Positions 1 to 11,035 of a stretch of DNA of 64,000 nt are shown in pieces. The stretch lies in the NCBI GenBank assembly GCA_029959085.1, contig JARWIR010000011.1, positions 5,085,840 through 5,149,839 on the forward strand, given 5' to 3'. Under the pieces are notes generated by a model, which ran no database searches, was not told the origin of the DNA, and was given only the letters and a program-made list of their open reading frames with translations. Positions within the stretch are counted from its first letter, which is position 1. Each line of letters starts with the position of its first letter. This DNA comes from Nemophila menziesii. Lineage: Eukaryota > Streptophyta > Magnoliopsida > Boraginales > Hydrophyllaceae. The translations under genes and the position numbers were made by a program.

Positions 1-829
1 ACTAATTTTCACCATTAACATAAATAGAATTTGGAAAATTTAAATATATTTTTACCCTAATCCTATATGAATTATAACTTAGTCCTATAAAAATAAGACG
101 TGATAATTTTTATTCCTGAAAATAAAAAACTAAATATATAATAATGGATGGTGGTTTTATGTGATATAAATAAGATGGTTATTTGGAATTCTAATAATTA
201 TACAGTTAATATTTTTTAAGATATAGGGATTATATACCATATTTATTAATATATTATACATTTATGTTCTTAAGATTAATATGGATGGTATATTATTAAG
301 TTTATTAACCCTGCCTCTTAATTTAAAAAGATATTCTGCATCTTTCAAATTAATATAATAAATGAGTATTTCTATTATTTTTATTATGTCTTGAATATGA
401 AAATGATCTATGTGAACTAAAAACACGATTAACTAAGTAAGTGGATTAAAATTCTATGTTTTAGAATTATAGCTGAAATTTAGATTTTATAATGATATAA
501 TATTCCATACAACAAGTTTAGTAAAACTAATAAATTCAAAAAGTAGATAACAAAATTAAGAACCTGTAGTGGTTAAAAACATGATTTAATGCATTTAATA
601 AATAATGAATTACATGGGTTGCATTCGCTCGATCTTAATTGCACCCAAACAAGCCTCGCAAAGCTCCGTATAACATTCATCCAGGAACCACCAACCATCT
701 ATTCAACATATACATATTTAGTCAAAACGGTTTATATAATGGAAAAAACTTAAAAAGTATTCATAAACAAATCTTACTAATTGAATCGATTGTGAGTCGG
801 CACTTACTTGGATTTTGATACTCGTATAA
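1..829. other. A/T-rich spacer before the palindrome (U1)
   Basis: No gene, RNA or element recognised. It contains dispersed AT-rich words (TTAATATATTATACATTTATG near 244) and, near 695, CCATCTATTCAACATATAC, whose first nine bases form the downstream end of the 1,419-bp deletion seen in U12/U13. A 60-codon open frame begins with TTG, not ATG, just before the palindrome in most units. I regard it as chance. The same spacer precedes the palindrome in U2-U12. Confidence 0.7.
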
Positions 830-904
830 TTATGTATCAATATGCATTTTTCCCTATTCATAAATGATTAATTCTATATATCACTCATTTCATACAACCC
901 TCAT

Positions 905-978
905 ACCTCCTCTTTTACGTGGTGTGATTTGATTGCAAATTATTTAATTTCCAATCAAAGCACGCCATATAAGGAGGT
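905..978. repeat. Nested palindrome in the left arm (U1)
   Basis: ACCTCC...ACGTGGTGTGATTTGATT at 905-934 pairs with AATCAAAGCACGCC...GGAGGT at 953-978, around a short AT spacer. It is a second, smaller hairpin within the large arm, and its counterpart lies at 1955-2031. Confidence 0.85.
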
Positions 979-1954
979 AGTATAAAAAATTATTCTTAAA
1001 AAATCAAGAAATATATACGAGCAACATTAAATCTTATACGAGGATAAGAAAAATATAAAATAAAATGCTTATTTTATGAATCGTATTAACTAAAAATATT
1101 TAACAATTATACAAGTAAACAAGAAACTCATTAACTTCAGTTATCCATATAAACAAACATATAATAATAGAAATTGTACCTATAAAAGAGATTTAAACAA
1201 CAAGGTATTAAGATAGATGCGAGATCAAATTCATTCTAACACTTACAAAATAATTAAGTTAGATACTTGATAAAACTTAATCACGAAACTTGATATATAC
1301 ATATATTGTGATACATATCGATATTCGTCAATTACAAACATAGATCTTTCATATAAGATGAGAATTAATAATACTCTAAGATACTTACCATCAAGATCTA
1401 TTTTAAAAATCTATTACATAACTCAAAAAAGATAAAAATAATTATAGAGAAAAAAATAAAATAATTTTTTTATTTTATTGCATACTAATAATTTTATTTT
1501 ATCTTTCTCGAGTTATGTAATAGATTTTAAAAATAGATCTTGATGGTATGTATCTTAGAATATTAGTAATTCTCATCATATATGAAATATTTATGGTTGT
1601 AATTGAGTAATTTCGATGTGTATCAACATATATGTACATATCAAGTTTCGTGATTAAGTTTTATCCATTGTGTAACTTAATTATTTTGTAAGTGTTTGAT
1701 TGAATTTGATCTCGCTTCTATCGTAATACCTTTTTTTTAAATTTTCTTTATTGGTATATTTTCTATTATTATATGTATGTTTATATGAATAAATGAATTT
1801 AATGAGTTTCTTGTTTACTTGTATAATTGTTGAATATTGTTTGTTAATATGATTCATAAAATAAGCATTTTATTTTATATTAATTTTTTTATCTTCGTAT
1901 AAGATTTAATGTTGCTCATATATATTATATAATCTATAGATAAGAATGCAATAT

Positions 1955-2031
1955 ACCACCCCTTATGTGGTGTGGTTTAATTTGAAATGAAATAATTTTC
2001 AGTCAAATCACAACACGTAAAATGGGGTGGT
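1955..2031. repeat. Nested palindrome in the right arm (U1)
   Basis: ACCACCCC...GTGGTGTGGTTTAATTTGA pairs with TCAAATCACAACACG...GGGGTGGT. It is the mirror counterpart of 905-978. In subtype D units the left half of this small hairpin is shortened to CCTCCCTGGTGTGGTTTG. Confidence 0.85.
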
Positions 2032-2106
2032 GTAAGGGTTGTACGAAATGAGTAATATATAGAATTACTTATTTATAAAAAGATAAAAATACATATTGAT
2101 ACATAA

Positions 2107-2589
2107 GTAACTTCATAATTATGTTTAAAACTACTTATTATTTGAAATTGTCAACACAAAATTGAGGCCATCTTTTAAACATTTGCAAAACCAACAACAA
2201 ATTATCAAATATGATGTAAATAAAAGATTAAGGCTATCTTTTGATATATCTATGATTAGAGAGACTAAATATTAAATCAAAGTTAAAATCCAACCAAATA
2301 GATATTCATCGTCATCAATCGTAAAATAAAATACATATGCTTCTATATAATATTGACAAACTATATCTCAATCAAATAATTTTTAGTAAATTACATTGAG
2401 CATTAAGAGAAATTGAATTGTAACGGCTTGGAAGGGAAGCCAAAGAAGAAATGAAAAAGCGCAATCAACTAGAAAGAGAAATTGGATTTGGAAATTAAAT
2501 TTGAATGGTTTCGAATGAAAAAGAAAGAGAAGGAAAGAAACCATTAATTTAAATAGTTTCTTTGCGATCATTTAACATAGATATAAATA
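2107..2589. other. Spacer with a purine-rich tract (U1)
   Basis: Contains no recognised gene. From about 2405 to 2550 the plus strand is markedly purine-rich (AAAGAAAGAGAAGGAAAGAAACC near its end) and holds a tiny stem, GGCTTGGAAGGGAAGCC, at 2426-2442. A 62-codon minus-strand ATG frame (2383-2571) overlaps it. Its Phe/Leu-rich translation is what a purine-rich complement would give, and subtype C units have a stop in it, so it is not supported as a gene. Confidence 0.6.
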
Positions 2590-2835
2590 ATGCAGCTGAA
2601 CAATAAAAGTTTGAATTTTATTTACAAAATATTTTACTCTTATTATATTTTTTTTGATTATTTTTTAACGGTTTTGAGATTATTATCAAACATGTACTAT
2701 ACAGAAGAAGAAGACTATGAATCCGAAAATTTAATCGGGATGTTATTTTGCATGGTTGAAACACACATGACAAGAGCTACAAAAAATACAATTTTACAAA
2801 CTCGACCATTTAAATTAATCAAAAATTTACGCTAA
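2590..2835 (+). other. 81-codon open frame of unknown nature (U1), probably non-coding
   Basis: ATG-started frame with a hydrophobic Tyr/Phe-rich N-terminal third (about residues 10-32) followed by an acidic EEED patch and a basic C-terminus. I do not recognise it. It is present in U1-U6, U8, U10, U12 and U13. An extra T in the poly-T run frameshifts it in U7, U9 and U11. Across units I count more amino-acid-changing than silent differences (D/Y, E/G, S/L, G/W, M/V, R/L against three silent), which fits neutral drift. There is no recognisable promoter, intron or poly(A) context. I list it because it is the longest ATG frame outside the LINE remnant, not because I believe it is a gene. Confidence 0.3.
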
Positions 2836-3144
2836 CTTAATTTCTATTAATGAATACTACATTAACTGAGATAGGGGGTTCTTTGCACGGATCAAAGTTT
2901 GATGAATCAAATGATGGATACATAATAAACAATATTTATTATTCACATAATTGAGAAAGAATTGAAAAACGTACCTAGAATGACTTCAATAGGCTTTGTA
3001 GGAACGATCTTAATCTAAAAATTTTACAAACAAAAAATAAGAAGTGACAAAACATACACAATTATATATAAAACAAGACATGGGTACCTTAGAAAGGGTA
3101 GGTCGCCTTGGGAAGTGTCTCCTAAATCAATTGTTTATGGACTG
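2836..3144. other. Spacer between the open frame and the direct-repeat pair (U1)
   Basis: No feature recognised. It holds moderately less A/T-rich sequence (GAGATAGGGGGTTCTTTGCA near 2868) that is well conserved between units. Confidence 0.6.
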
Positions 3145-3328
3145 TAAAAAGATGAGCTCGGGTTTAAAATTAAACCTTAATTTGGGTTCTTCTATGGTGG
3201 AGAATGGTCTTGTGCAGGCTTGGTGGAAAGGTGAGTGTGAAGATGGTCGAGGATAGTCACTGGCGGCGGTGGCGTGTAAGTGAAAAGAGATGAGATTAGG
3301 TTAAAAATAAACTTTAATTTGGGTTCTT
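3145..3328 (+). repeat. Pair of ~46-bp imperfect direct repeats (U1)
   Basis: Copy one (about 3145-3192, AAAAAGATGAGCTCGGG...TTTGGGTTCTT) and copy two (about 3282-3328, GAAAAGAGATGAGATTAGG...TTTGGGTTCTT) share the core TTAATTTGGGTTCTT and are about 136 bp apart. A G-rich stretch containing GGCGGCGGTGGCG lies between them. The pair recurs in every unit except U9, which has lost the second copy. A 70-codon GTG-started frame overlaps copy one and is not considered coding. Confidence 0.75.
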
Positions 3329-3474
3329 TTTGTTTTTGCGTGTCTTATGGTGATGGAATTATTTTTCCTTTTTTTTACAATGGAATAATGGATTTGCTAA
3401 TCAGTTTTTTGTTTGATGTTTGGGTATTAAATATATATATTTTTTAAAATTAAAATATAATTAATTAATGAAAA

Positions 3475-3540
3475 GTGGGGTCAGAAATAATCTTGGCCAT
3501 CACTTATGTTGGGGTCAGAATCAATTCTAGCCACCACTGG
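3475..3540 (+). repeat. 34-bp imperfect tandem duplication (U1)
   Basis: GTGGGGTCAGAAATAATCTT at 3475 is followed 34 bp later by TTGGGGTCAGAATCAATTCT at 3509. The two halves go on as GGCCATCACT and AGCCACCACT. It is found in all units with few changes. Confidence 0.75.
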
Positions 3541-3878
3541 AGAATGTTTTTTTATCAATAAATTAAACTTTTACTAAAATAAGCTCAACCTCCAATGTAA
3601 TTACAACTTTCACCTACTAGTGCCGAGCAAATATAAATCGACCTACTTTAACTATTACATAATAAGCCTATTAAAATTTTAATCAAAACTAAAGAAAGAA
3701 ACTCTAGACTATTAGGCCCAATAAGCTAATTGGACTCTATTTTAATAATAAGAGAATCTGCTTCTTAGCTTTTGTATTTTCTCTTTCCTACTTTCACATG
3801 GACTAGAATGTAAATACTTTTCCATATATGATCTTCACATAGGAAATTCCCACCATGTTACCTTTCATTTATCTCCCA
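3541..3878. other. Spacer 3' of the LINE remnant (U1)
   Basis: On the minus strand this follows the LINE remnant's stop codon, so it may be decayed LINE 3' sequence (the minus strand includes ATTGGGCCTAATAG at 3712-3725). I see no poly(A) tail or target-site duplication that would define the LINE end. Confidence 0.5.
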
Positions 3879-4747
3879 CTATACACAGTATATATAAGTA
3901 GTAATAAATGTCCCCACAATATCAACAACTTCTACACAATGAAATAAATTAATTATATTAATCAATTCTTCCAAGTATTCATGATTAACCTTAACATTAC
4001 ACCTCTCAAGCATCTTCAATAAAATTCGCTTTGTGAAAGAGCAGCTTATAAATAAGTGATTAACTTCTTCTATATTAGCATTGCAGAAACATAAGAGTGG
4101 GTTAACTTGCATTTCCGAATTGAGCATCCTAGCTTTGGTAGATAATCTGTCTTGAAAGCATAACCAAGCAGCAAATGCATACCTCGGTATACAAGACTTT
4201 GTCCATACTAGTTTCCACCACTTTACTTCACTCTTCTCAACTGCAATTTTCTCAAGGGTTTTCTTGAAGGAGAAACCACTTATATTACTCTCCTTCCATA
4301 TAATAATATCATCCCCACTAGAAATTTTAATATTACAGATATGAGGGAGTAATTTGCCCACAATAGGAGGCAATTTTCATCTATTACCCCCATAGAATGA
4401 AGAAATAGTTTTATTACAGTTAATTTCATCGCTACTAAGATCAATTCCTAAGAATTCTTTTGAATTTTTTCCACCTAGCCATTTATCCCAAATTAAGAAT
4501 GTATTCTTACCATTCCTTATAACATGAGTAATAAAGTAATAAGCTAGGTACTTGATCTTCAAAATCTGATTCCATATTCATGTGTGAGCTAGTTTTATAT
4601 TCAAGCTCCAGATACACCTTCCTTTAATGATATTATGATGAACCCACAAATTTACAAATTGTGTTTTTGTGAGTATATTCTCCAGAAAGTAGCTAAGAGA
4701 ATGACTTTATTTATATCTTCAATAATTGGAATACCACAAGACCTCCT
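3879..4747 (-). pseudogene. LINE (non-LTR retrotransposon) remnant with zf-RVT region, U1 copy
   Basis: This is a minus-strand fragment of the C-terminal part of a plant L1-type LINE polyprotein. Reading from 4747 down, the frames give SCGIPIIEDINKV and LLATFWRIYSQKHN (post-RT connector), then WIWNQIL and IKYLAYYF, NTFLIWDKWLGGKN, then the zinc-binding region WWKLVWTKSCIPRYAFAAW, LLCFCNANIEEVNHLF and HLFISC. The order matches the segment that normally follows the RT catalytic domain and includes the zf-RVT Cys/His ligands, although the first pair reads C-F-C where the family usually has CxxC. The catalytic RT core and endonuclease are absent. In U1 the frame is broken by a TGG-to-TGA change between GGNR and KLPPIV (4374-4376), and by a frameshift near 4665 between the connector and the WIWNQIL segment. 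It cannot encode an active enzyme. It appears to be a passenger fragment captured before the array amplified. Confidence 0.85.
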
Positions 4748-5097
4748 TTTACTTTACTAGAGAAAATATTCACTCTTTTTTGTTTTAATAATTTATGTTT
4801 GAATTTATTTATATCAACAAAAAATAGTTAATTAATTAAACATTTTGCTAATTTGGTTTGACTTGAATATTTTTATAAATAACAGTGTATTATGAGGTGA
4901 ATGATAAGATTGCTGGTCATGATTTTACAAATATCAGGTATAAATACTTAAATTATGAAATTCTTTTATATCTTTTTATTGTGTTGTCGTGCCTCTTTCT
5001 TGTTTTGGTTATTTAAAGTACCAGTAGCTTTAAAATCCAAGTAACTTAATACTAAATTCATACCAATTAATTATATAATTATGATAAATCTAAATAT
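4748..5097. other. A/T-rich spacer after the LINE remnant (U1)
   Basis: No feature recognised. It carries conserved words such as TTAATTAATTAAACATTTTGC near 4831. In U7 and U9 a 61-codon ATG frame is open here through single-base changes, but it is closed in the other units. Confidence 0.55.
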
Positions 5098-5930
5098 ACT
5101 ACTTTTCACCAATAACATAAATAGAATTTGGAAAATCTAAATATATTTTTACCCTAATCCTATATGAATTATAACTTAGTCCTATAAAAATAAGACGTGA
5201 TAATTTTTATTCCTGAAAAATAAAAAACTAAATATATTATAATGGATGGAGATTTTGGTGATATAAATAAGATGGTTATTTGGAATTCTAATAATTATAA
5301 AGTTAATATTTTTTAAGATATAGGGATTATATACCATATTTATTAATATATTATACATTTATGTTCTTAAGATTAATATGGACGGTATATTATTAACTTT
5401 ATTAACCCTGCCTCTTAATTTAAAAAGATATTCTGCATCTTTCAAATTAATATAATAAATGAGTATTTATATTATTTTTATTATGTCTTGAATATGAAAA
5501 TGATCTATGTGAACTAAAAACACGATTAACTAAGTACGTGGTTTAAAATTCTATGTTTTAGAATTATAGTTGAAATTTAGATTTTATAATGATATAATAT
5601 TCCATACAACAAGTTTAGTAAAACTAATAAATTCAAAAAGTAGATAACAAAATTAAGAAACTGTAGTGGTTAAAAACATGATTTAATGCATTTAATAAAT
5701 AATGAATTACATCGGATGCATTTCGCTCGATCTTAATTGCACCCAAACAAGCCTCGCAAAGCTCCGTATAACAACATTCATCCAGGAACCACCAACCATC
5801 TATTCAACATATACATATTTAGTCAAAACAGTTTATATAATGGAAAAAACTTAAAAAGTATTCATAAACAAATCTTACTAATTGAATCGATTGTGAGTCG
5901 GCACTTACTTGGATTTTGATACTCATATAA

Positions 5931-7211
5931 TTATGTATCAATATGCATTTTTCCCTTTTCATAAATGAGTAATTCTATATATCACTCATTTAATACAACC
6001 CTCATACCTCCTCTTTTACGTGGTGTGATTTGATTGCAAATTATTTAATTTCCAATCAAAGCACGCCATATAAGGAGGTAGTATAAAAAATTATTCTTAA
6101 AAAATCAAGAAATATATACGAGCAACATTAAATCTTATACGAGGATAAGAAATAAATATAAAATGAAATGCTTATTTTATGAATCGTATTAACTAAAAAT
6201 ATTTAACAATTATACAAGTAAACAAGAAACTCATTAACTTCAGTTATCCATATAAACAAACATATAATAATAGAAATTGTACCTATAAAAGAGATTTAAA
6301 CAACAAGGTATTAAGATAGATGCGAGATCAAATTCATTCTAACACTTACAAAATAATTAAGTTACATACTTGATAAAAGTTAATCACGAAACTTGATATA
6401 TACATATATTGTGATACATATCGATATTCGTCAATTACAAACATAGATCTATCATATAAGATGAGAATTTCTAATACTCTAAGATACTTACCATCAAGAT
6501 CTATTTTAAAAATCTATTACATAACTCAAAAAAGATTAAAAAGAATTATAGGGATAAAAAAATAAAATAATTTTTTTATTTTATTGCATACCAATAATTT
6601 TATTTTATCTTTCTCGAGTTATGTAATAGATTTTAAAAATAGATCTTGATGGTATGTATCTTAGAATATTAGTAATTCTCATCATATATGAAATATTTAT
6701 GGTTGTAATTGAGTAATTTCGATGTGTATCAACATATATGTATATATCAAGTTTCATGATTAAGTTTTATCCATTGTGTAACTTTATTATTTTGTAAGTG
6801 TTTGATTGAATTTGATCTCGCTTCTATCGTAATACCTTTTTTTTAATTTTCTTTATTGGTATATTTTCTATTATTATATGTATGTTTATATGCATAAATG
6901 AATTTAATGAGTTTCTTGTTTACTTGTATAATTGTTGAATATTGTTTGTTAATATAATTCATAAAATAAGCATTTTATTTTATATTAATTTTTTTATCTT
7001 CGTATAAGATTTAATGTTGTTCATATATATTATATAATCTATAAATAAGAATGCAATATACCACCCCTTATGTGGTGTGGTTTAATTTGAAATGAAATAA
7101 TTTTCAGTCAAATCACAACACGTGAAATGGGGTGGTGTAAGGGTTGTACGAAATGAGTAATATATAGAATTACTTATTTATAAAAAGATAAAAATGCATA
7201 TTGATACATAA
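5931..7211. repeat. Foldback element, U2 copy
   Basis: Same structure as the copy at 830-2106, 1,281 bp. It has the U2-U5 marker TCATTTAATACAACC in the left arm and TGCATATTGATACATAA at the right end, which restores a perfect match to the left terminus (TTATGTATCAATATGCA). Confidence 0.9.
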
Positions 7212-8992
7212 GTAATTTCATAATTATGTTTAAAACTACTTATTATTTGAAATTGTCAACACAAAATTGAGGCCATCTTTTAAACATTTGCAAAACCAAC
7301 AACAATCTATCAAATATGATGTAAATAAAAGATTAAGGCTATCTTTTGATATATCTATGATTAGAGAGACTAAATATTAAATCAAAGTTAAAATCCAACC
7401 AAATAGATATTCATCGTCATCAATCGTAAAATAAAATACATATGCTTCTAAATAATATTGACAAACTATATCTCAATCAAATAATTTTTAGTAAATTACA
7501 TTGAGCATTAAGAGAAATTGAATTGTAACGGCTTGGAAGGGAAGCCAAAGAAGAAATGAAAAAGCGCAATCAACTAGAAAGAGAAATTGGATTTGGAAAT
7601 TAAATTTGAATGGTTTCGAATGAAAAAGAAAGAGAAGGAAAGAAACCATTAATTTAAATAGTTTCTTTGCGATCATTTAACATAGATATAAATAATGCAG
7701 CTGAACAATAAAAGTTTGAATTTTATTTACAAAATATTTTACTCTTATTATATTTTTTTTTATTATTTTTTAACGGTTTTGAGATTATTATCAAACATGT
7801 ACTACACAGAAGAAGAAGACTATGGATCCGAAAATTTAATCGGGATGTTATTTTGCATGGTTGAAACACACATGACAAGAGCTACAAAAAATACAATTTT
7901 ACAAACTCGACCATTTAAATCAATCAAAAATTTACGCTAACTTAATTACTATTAATGAATACTACATTGACGGAGATAGGGGGTTCTTTGCACGGATCAA
8001 ATTTTGATGAATCAAATGATGGATACATAATAAACAATATTTATTATCCACATAATTGAGAAAGAATTGAAAAACGTACCTAGAATGACTTCAATAGGCT
8101 TTGTAGGAACGATCTTAATCTAAAAATTTTTCAAACAAAAAATAAGAAGTGACAAAACATACACAATTATATATAAAACAAGACATGGGTACCTTAGAAA
8201 GGGTAGGTTGCCTTGGGAAGTGTCTCCTATATCAATTGTTTATGGACTGTAAAAAGATGAGCTCGGGTTTAAAATTAAACCTTAATTTGGGTTCTTCTAT
8301 GGTGGAGAATGGTCTTGTGCAGGCTTGGTGGAAAGGTGAGTGTGAAGATGGTCGAGGATAGTCACTGGCGGCGGTGGCGTGTAAGTGAAAAGAGATGAGA
8401 TTAGGTTAAAAATAAACATTAATTTGGGTTCTTTTTGTTTTTGCGTGTCTTATGGTGATGGAATTATTTTTCCTTTTTTTTATAATGGAATAATGGATTT
8501 GCTAATCAGTTTTTTGTTTGATGTTTGGGTATTAAATATATATATTTTTTAAAATTAAAATATAATTAATTAATGAAAAGTGGGGTCAGAAATAATCTTG
8601 GTCATCACTTATGTTGGGGTCAGAATCAATTCTAGCCACCACTGGAGAATGTTTTTTTATCAATAAATTAAACTTTTACTAAAATAAGCTCAACCTCCAA
8701 TGTCATTACAACTTTCACCTACTAGTGCCGAGCAAATATAAATCGACCTACTTTAACTATTACATAATAAGCCTATTAAAATTTTAATCAAAACTAAAGA
8801 AAGAAACTCTAGACTATTAGGCCCAATAAGCTAATTGGACTCTATTTTAATAATAAGAGAATCTGCTTCTTAGCTTTTGTATTTTCTCTTTCCTACTTTC
8901 ACATGGACTAGAATGTAAATACTTTTCCATATATGATCTTCACATAGGAAATTCCCACCATGTTACCTTTCATTTATCTCCCACTATACACA

Positions 8993-9852
8993 TTATATAT
9001 AAGTACTAATAAATGTCCCCACAATATCAACAACTTCTACACAATGAATTAAATTAATTATATTAATCAATTCTTCCAAGTATTCATGATTAACCTTAAC
9101 ATTACACCTCTCAAGCATCTTCAATAAAATTCGCTTTGTGAAAGAGCAGCTTATAAATAAGTGATTAACTTCTTCTATATTAGCATTGCAGAAACATAAG
9201 AGTGGGTTAACTTGCATTTCCGAATTGAGCATCCTAGCTTTGGTAGATAATCTGTCTTGAAAGCATAACCAAGCAGCAAATGCATACCTCGGTATACAAG
9301 ACTTTGTCCATACTAGTTTCCACCACTTTACTTCACTCTTCTCAACTGCAATTTTCTCAAGGGTTTTCTTGAAGGAGAAACCACTTATATTACTCTCCTT
9401 CCATATAATAATATCATCCCCACTAGAAATTTTAATATTACAGATATGAGGGAGTAATTTGCCCACAATAGGAGGCAATTTTCATCTATTACCCCCATAG
9501 AATGAAGAAATAGTTTTATTACAGTTAATTTCATCGCTACTAAGATCAATTCCTAAGAATTCTTTTGAATTTTTTCCACCTAGCCATTTATCCCAAATTA
9601 AGAATGTATTCTTACCATTCCTTATAACATGAGTAATAAAGTAATAAGCTAGGTACTTGATCTTCAAAATCTGATTCCATATTCATGTGTGAGCTAGTTT
9701 TATATTCAAGCTCCAGATACACCTTCCTTTAATGATATTATGATGAACCCACAAATTTACAAATTGTGTTTTTGTGAGTATATTCTCCAGAAAGTAGCTA
9801 AGAGAATGACTTTATTTATATCTTCAATAATTGGAATACCACAAGACCTCCT
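8993..9852 (-). pseudogene. LINE zf-RVT remnant, U2 copy
   Basis: Same fragment as at 3879-4747, with the shared TGA between GGNR and KLPPIV. A G-to-T change at the 3' end (CACATTATATAT) creates an earlier TAA, shortening the zf-RVT frame to 161 codons. Confidence 0.83.
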
Positions 9853-11035
9853 TTTACTTTACTAGAGAAAATATTCACTCTTTTTTGTTTTAATAATTTA
9901 TGTTTGAATTTATTTATATCAACAAAAAATAGTTAATTAATTAAACATTTTGCTAATTTGGTTTGACTTGAATATTTTTATAAATAACAGTGTATTATGA
10001 GGTGAATGATAAGATTGCTGGTCATGATTTTACAAATATCAGGTATAAATACTTAAATTATGAAATTCTTTTATATCTTTTTATTGTGTTGTCGTGCCTC
10101 TTTCTTGTTTTGGTTATTTAAAGTACCAGTAGCTTTAAAATCCAAGTAACTTAATACTAAATTCATACCAATTAATTATATAATTATGATAAATCTAAAT
10201 ATACTACTTTTCACCAATAACATAAATAGAATTTGGAAAATCTAAATATATTTTTACCCTAATCCTATATGAATTATAACTTAGTCCTATAAAAATAAGA
10301 CGTGATAATTTTTATTCCTGAAAAATAAAAAACTAAATATATTATAATGGATGGAGATTTTGGTGATATAAATAAGATCGTTATTTGGAATTCTAATAAT
10401 TATAAAGTTAATATTTTTTAAGATATAGGGATTATATACCATATTTATTAATATATTATACATTTATGTTCTTAAGATTAATATGGACGGTATATTATTA
10501 ACTTTATTAACCCTGCCTCTTAATTTAAAAAGATATTCTGCATCTTTCAAATTAATATAATAAATGAGTATTTATATTATTTTTATTATGTCTTGAATAT
10601 GAAAATGATCTATGTGAACTAAAAACACGATTAACTAAGTACGTGGTTTAAAATTCTATGTTTTAGAATTATAGCTGAAATTTAGATTTTATAATGATAT
10701 AATATTCCATACAACAAGTTTAGTAAAACTAATAAATTCAAAAAGTAGATAACAAAATTAAGAAACTGTAGTGGTTAAAAACATGATTTAATGCATTTAA
10801 TAAATAATGAATTACATCGGATGCATTTCGCTCGATCTTAATTGCACCCAAACAAGCCTCGCAAAGCTCCGTATAACAACATTCATCCAGGAACCACCAA
10901 CCATCTATTCAACATATACATATTTAGTCAAAACAGTTTATATAATGGAAAAAACTTAAAAAGTATTCATAAACAAATCTTACTAATTGAATCGATTGTG
11001 AGTCGGCACTTACTTGGATTTTGATACTCATATAA

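Larger units (their letters stand above)
830..2106. repeat. Long imperfect palindrome (foldback element), U1 copy
   Basis: The left arm (830-1424) and right arm (1510-2106) are reverse complements of each other over nearly their full length, with scattered mismatches and indels (identity roughly 80% by eye), around an 85-bp loop. The ends pair as TTATGTATCAATATGCA and its near complement TACATATTGATACATAA. The innermost stem pairs TCTATTACATAACTC with GAGTTATGTAATAGA. The loop is itself AT-rich and near-palindromic. No transposase frame lies inside, and I found no convincing target-site duplication. A non-autonomous foldback or long-hairpin MITE is the best structural description; its superfamily is unknown. 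A transcript across it could fold into a hairpin of about 600 bp. Confidence 0.9.
1..5097 (+). repeat. Array unit U1 (5,097 bp, A-type)
   Basis: First unit in the window, cut by the window edge at roughly the chosen phase point. It resembles U12/U13 and U2/U3 more than the C and D subtypes. Private differences include a 3-bp shortening in the CGTATAACATTCATCC stretch near 667, an altered TTGCATTCGCTCG at about 619, and E and L codons in the 81-codon frame where other units have G and S. Its LINE remnant carries the in-frame TGA shared by U1-U5. Confidence 0.95.
5098..10202 (+). repeat. Array unit U2 (5,105 bp, A-type)
   Basis: Full-length unit almost identical to U3. Both share CACCAATAACAT at the start, TCATTTAATACAACC in the left palindrome arm, a G-to-T change (D to Y codon) in the 81-codon frame, and CACATTATATAT at the 3' end of the LINE remnant. 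I spotted only a handful of differences from U3, for example AAATTTTGATG at about 8000 against AAAGTTTGATG in U3. This suggests a very recent duplication or homogenisation. Confidence 0.95.

Noticed and set aside
830..2106. Palindrome as a CRISPR array, rRNA or tRNA cluster
   Set aside because: It consists of two long complementary arms, not short regularly spaced repeats. There is no conserved rRNA or tRNA sequence, and the genome type is eukaryotic.
830..2106. Target-site duplication flanking the foldback, to assign a transposon superfamily
   Set aside because: Flanks read GATACTCGTATAA on the left and GTAACTTCATAATTATG on the right. No clear matching duplication is visible, and the right end has extra bases that blur the terminus, so I assign no superfamily.
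3044..3256. Recurrent 70-codon open frame
   Set aside because: It starts with GTG, overlaps the direct-repeat pair, has no recognisable domain, and varies with the repeat rather than under apparent constraint.
3712..3725. ATTAGGCCCAATAA motif as a promoter element (GGCCCA box)
   Set aside because: GGCCCA-type boxes occur in plant promoters, but nothing downstream on either strand looks like a transcription unit, and the motif is common by chance in plant repeats.
5737..5919. Recurrent 60-codon open frame just before the palindrome in most units
   Set aside because: It starts with TTG, not ATG. It resembles no protein I recognise, and its recurrence is explained by the tandem repetition itself.
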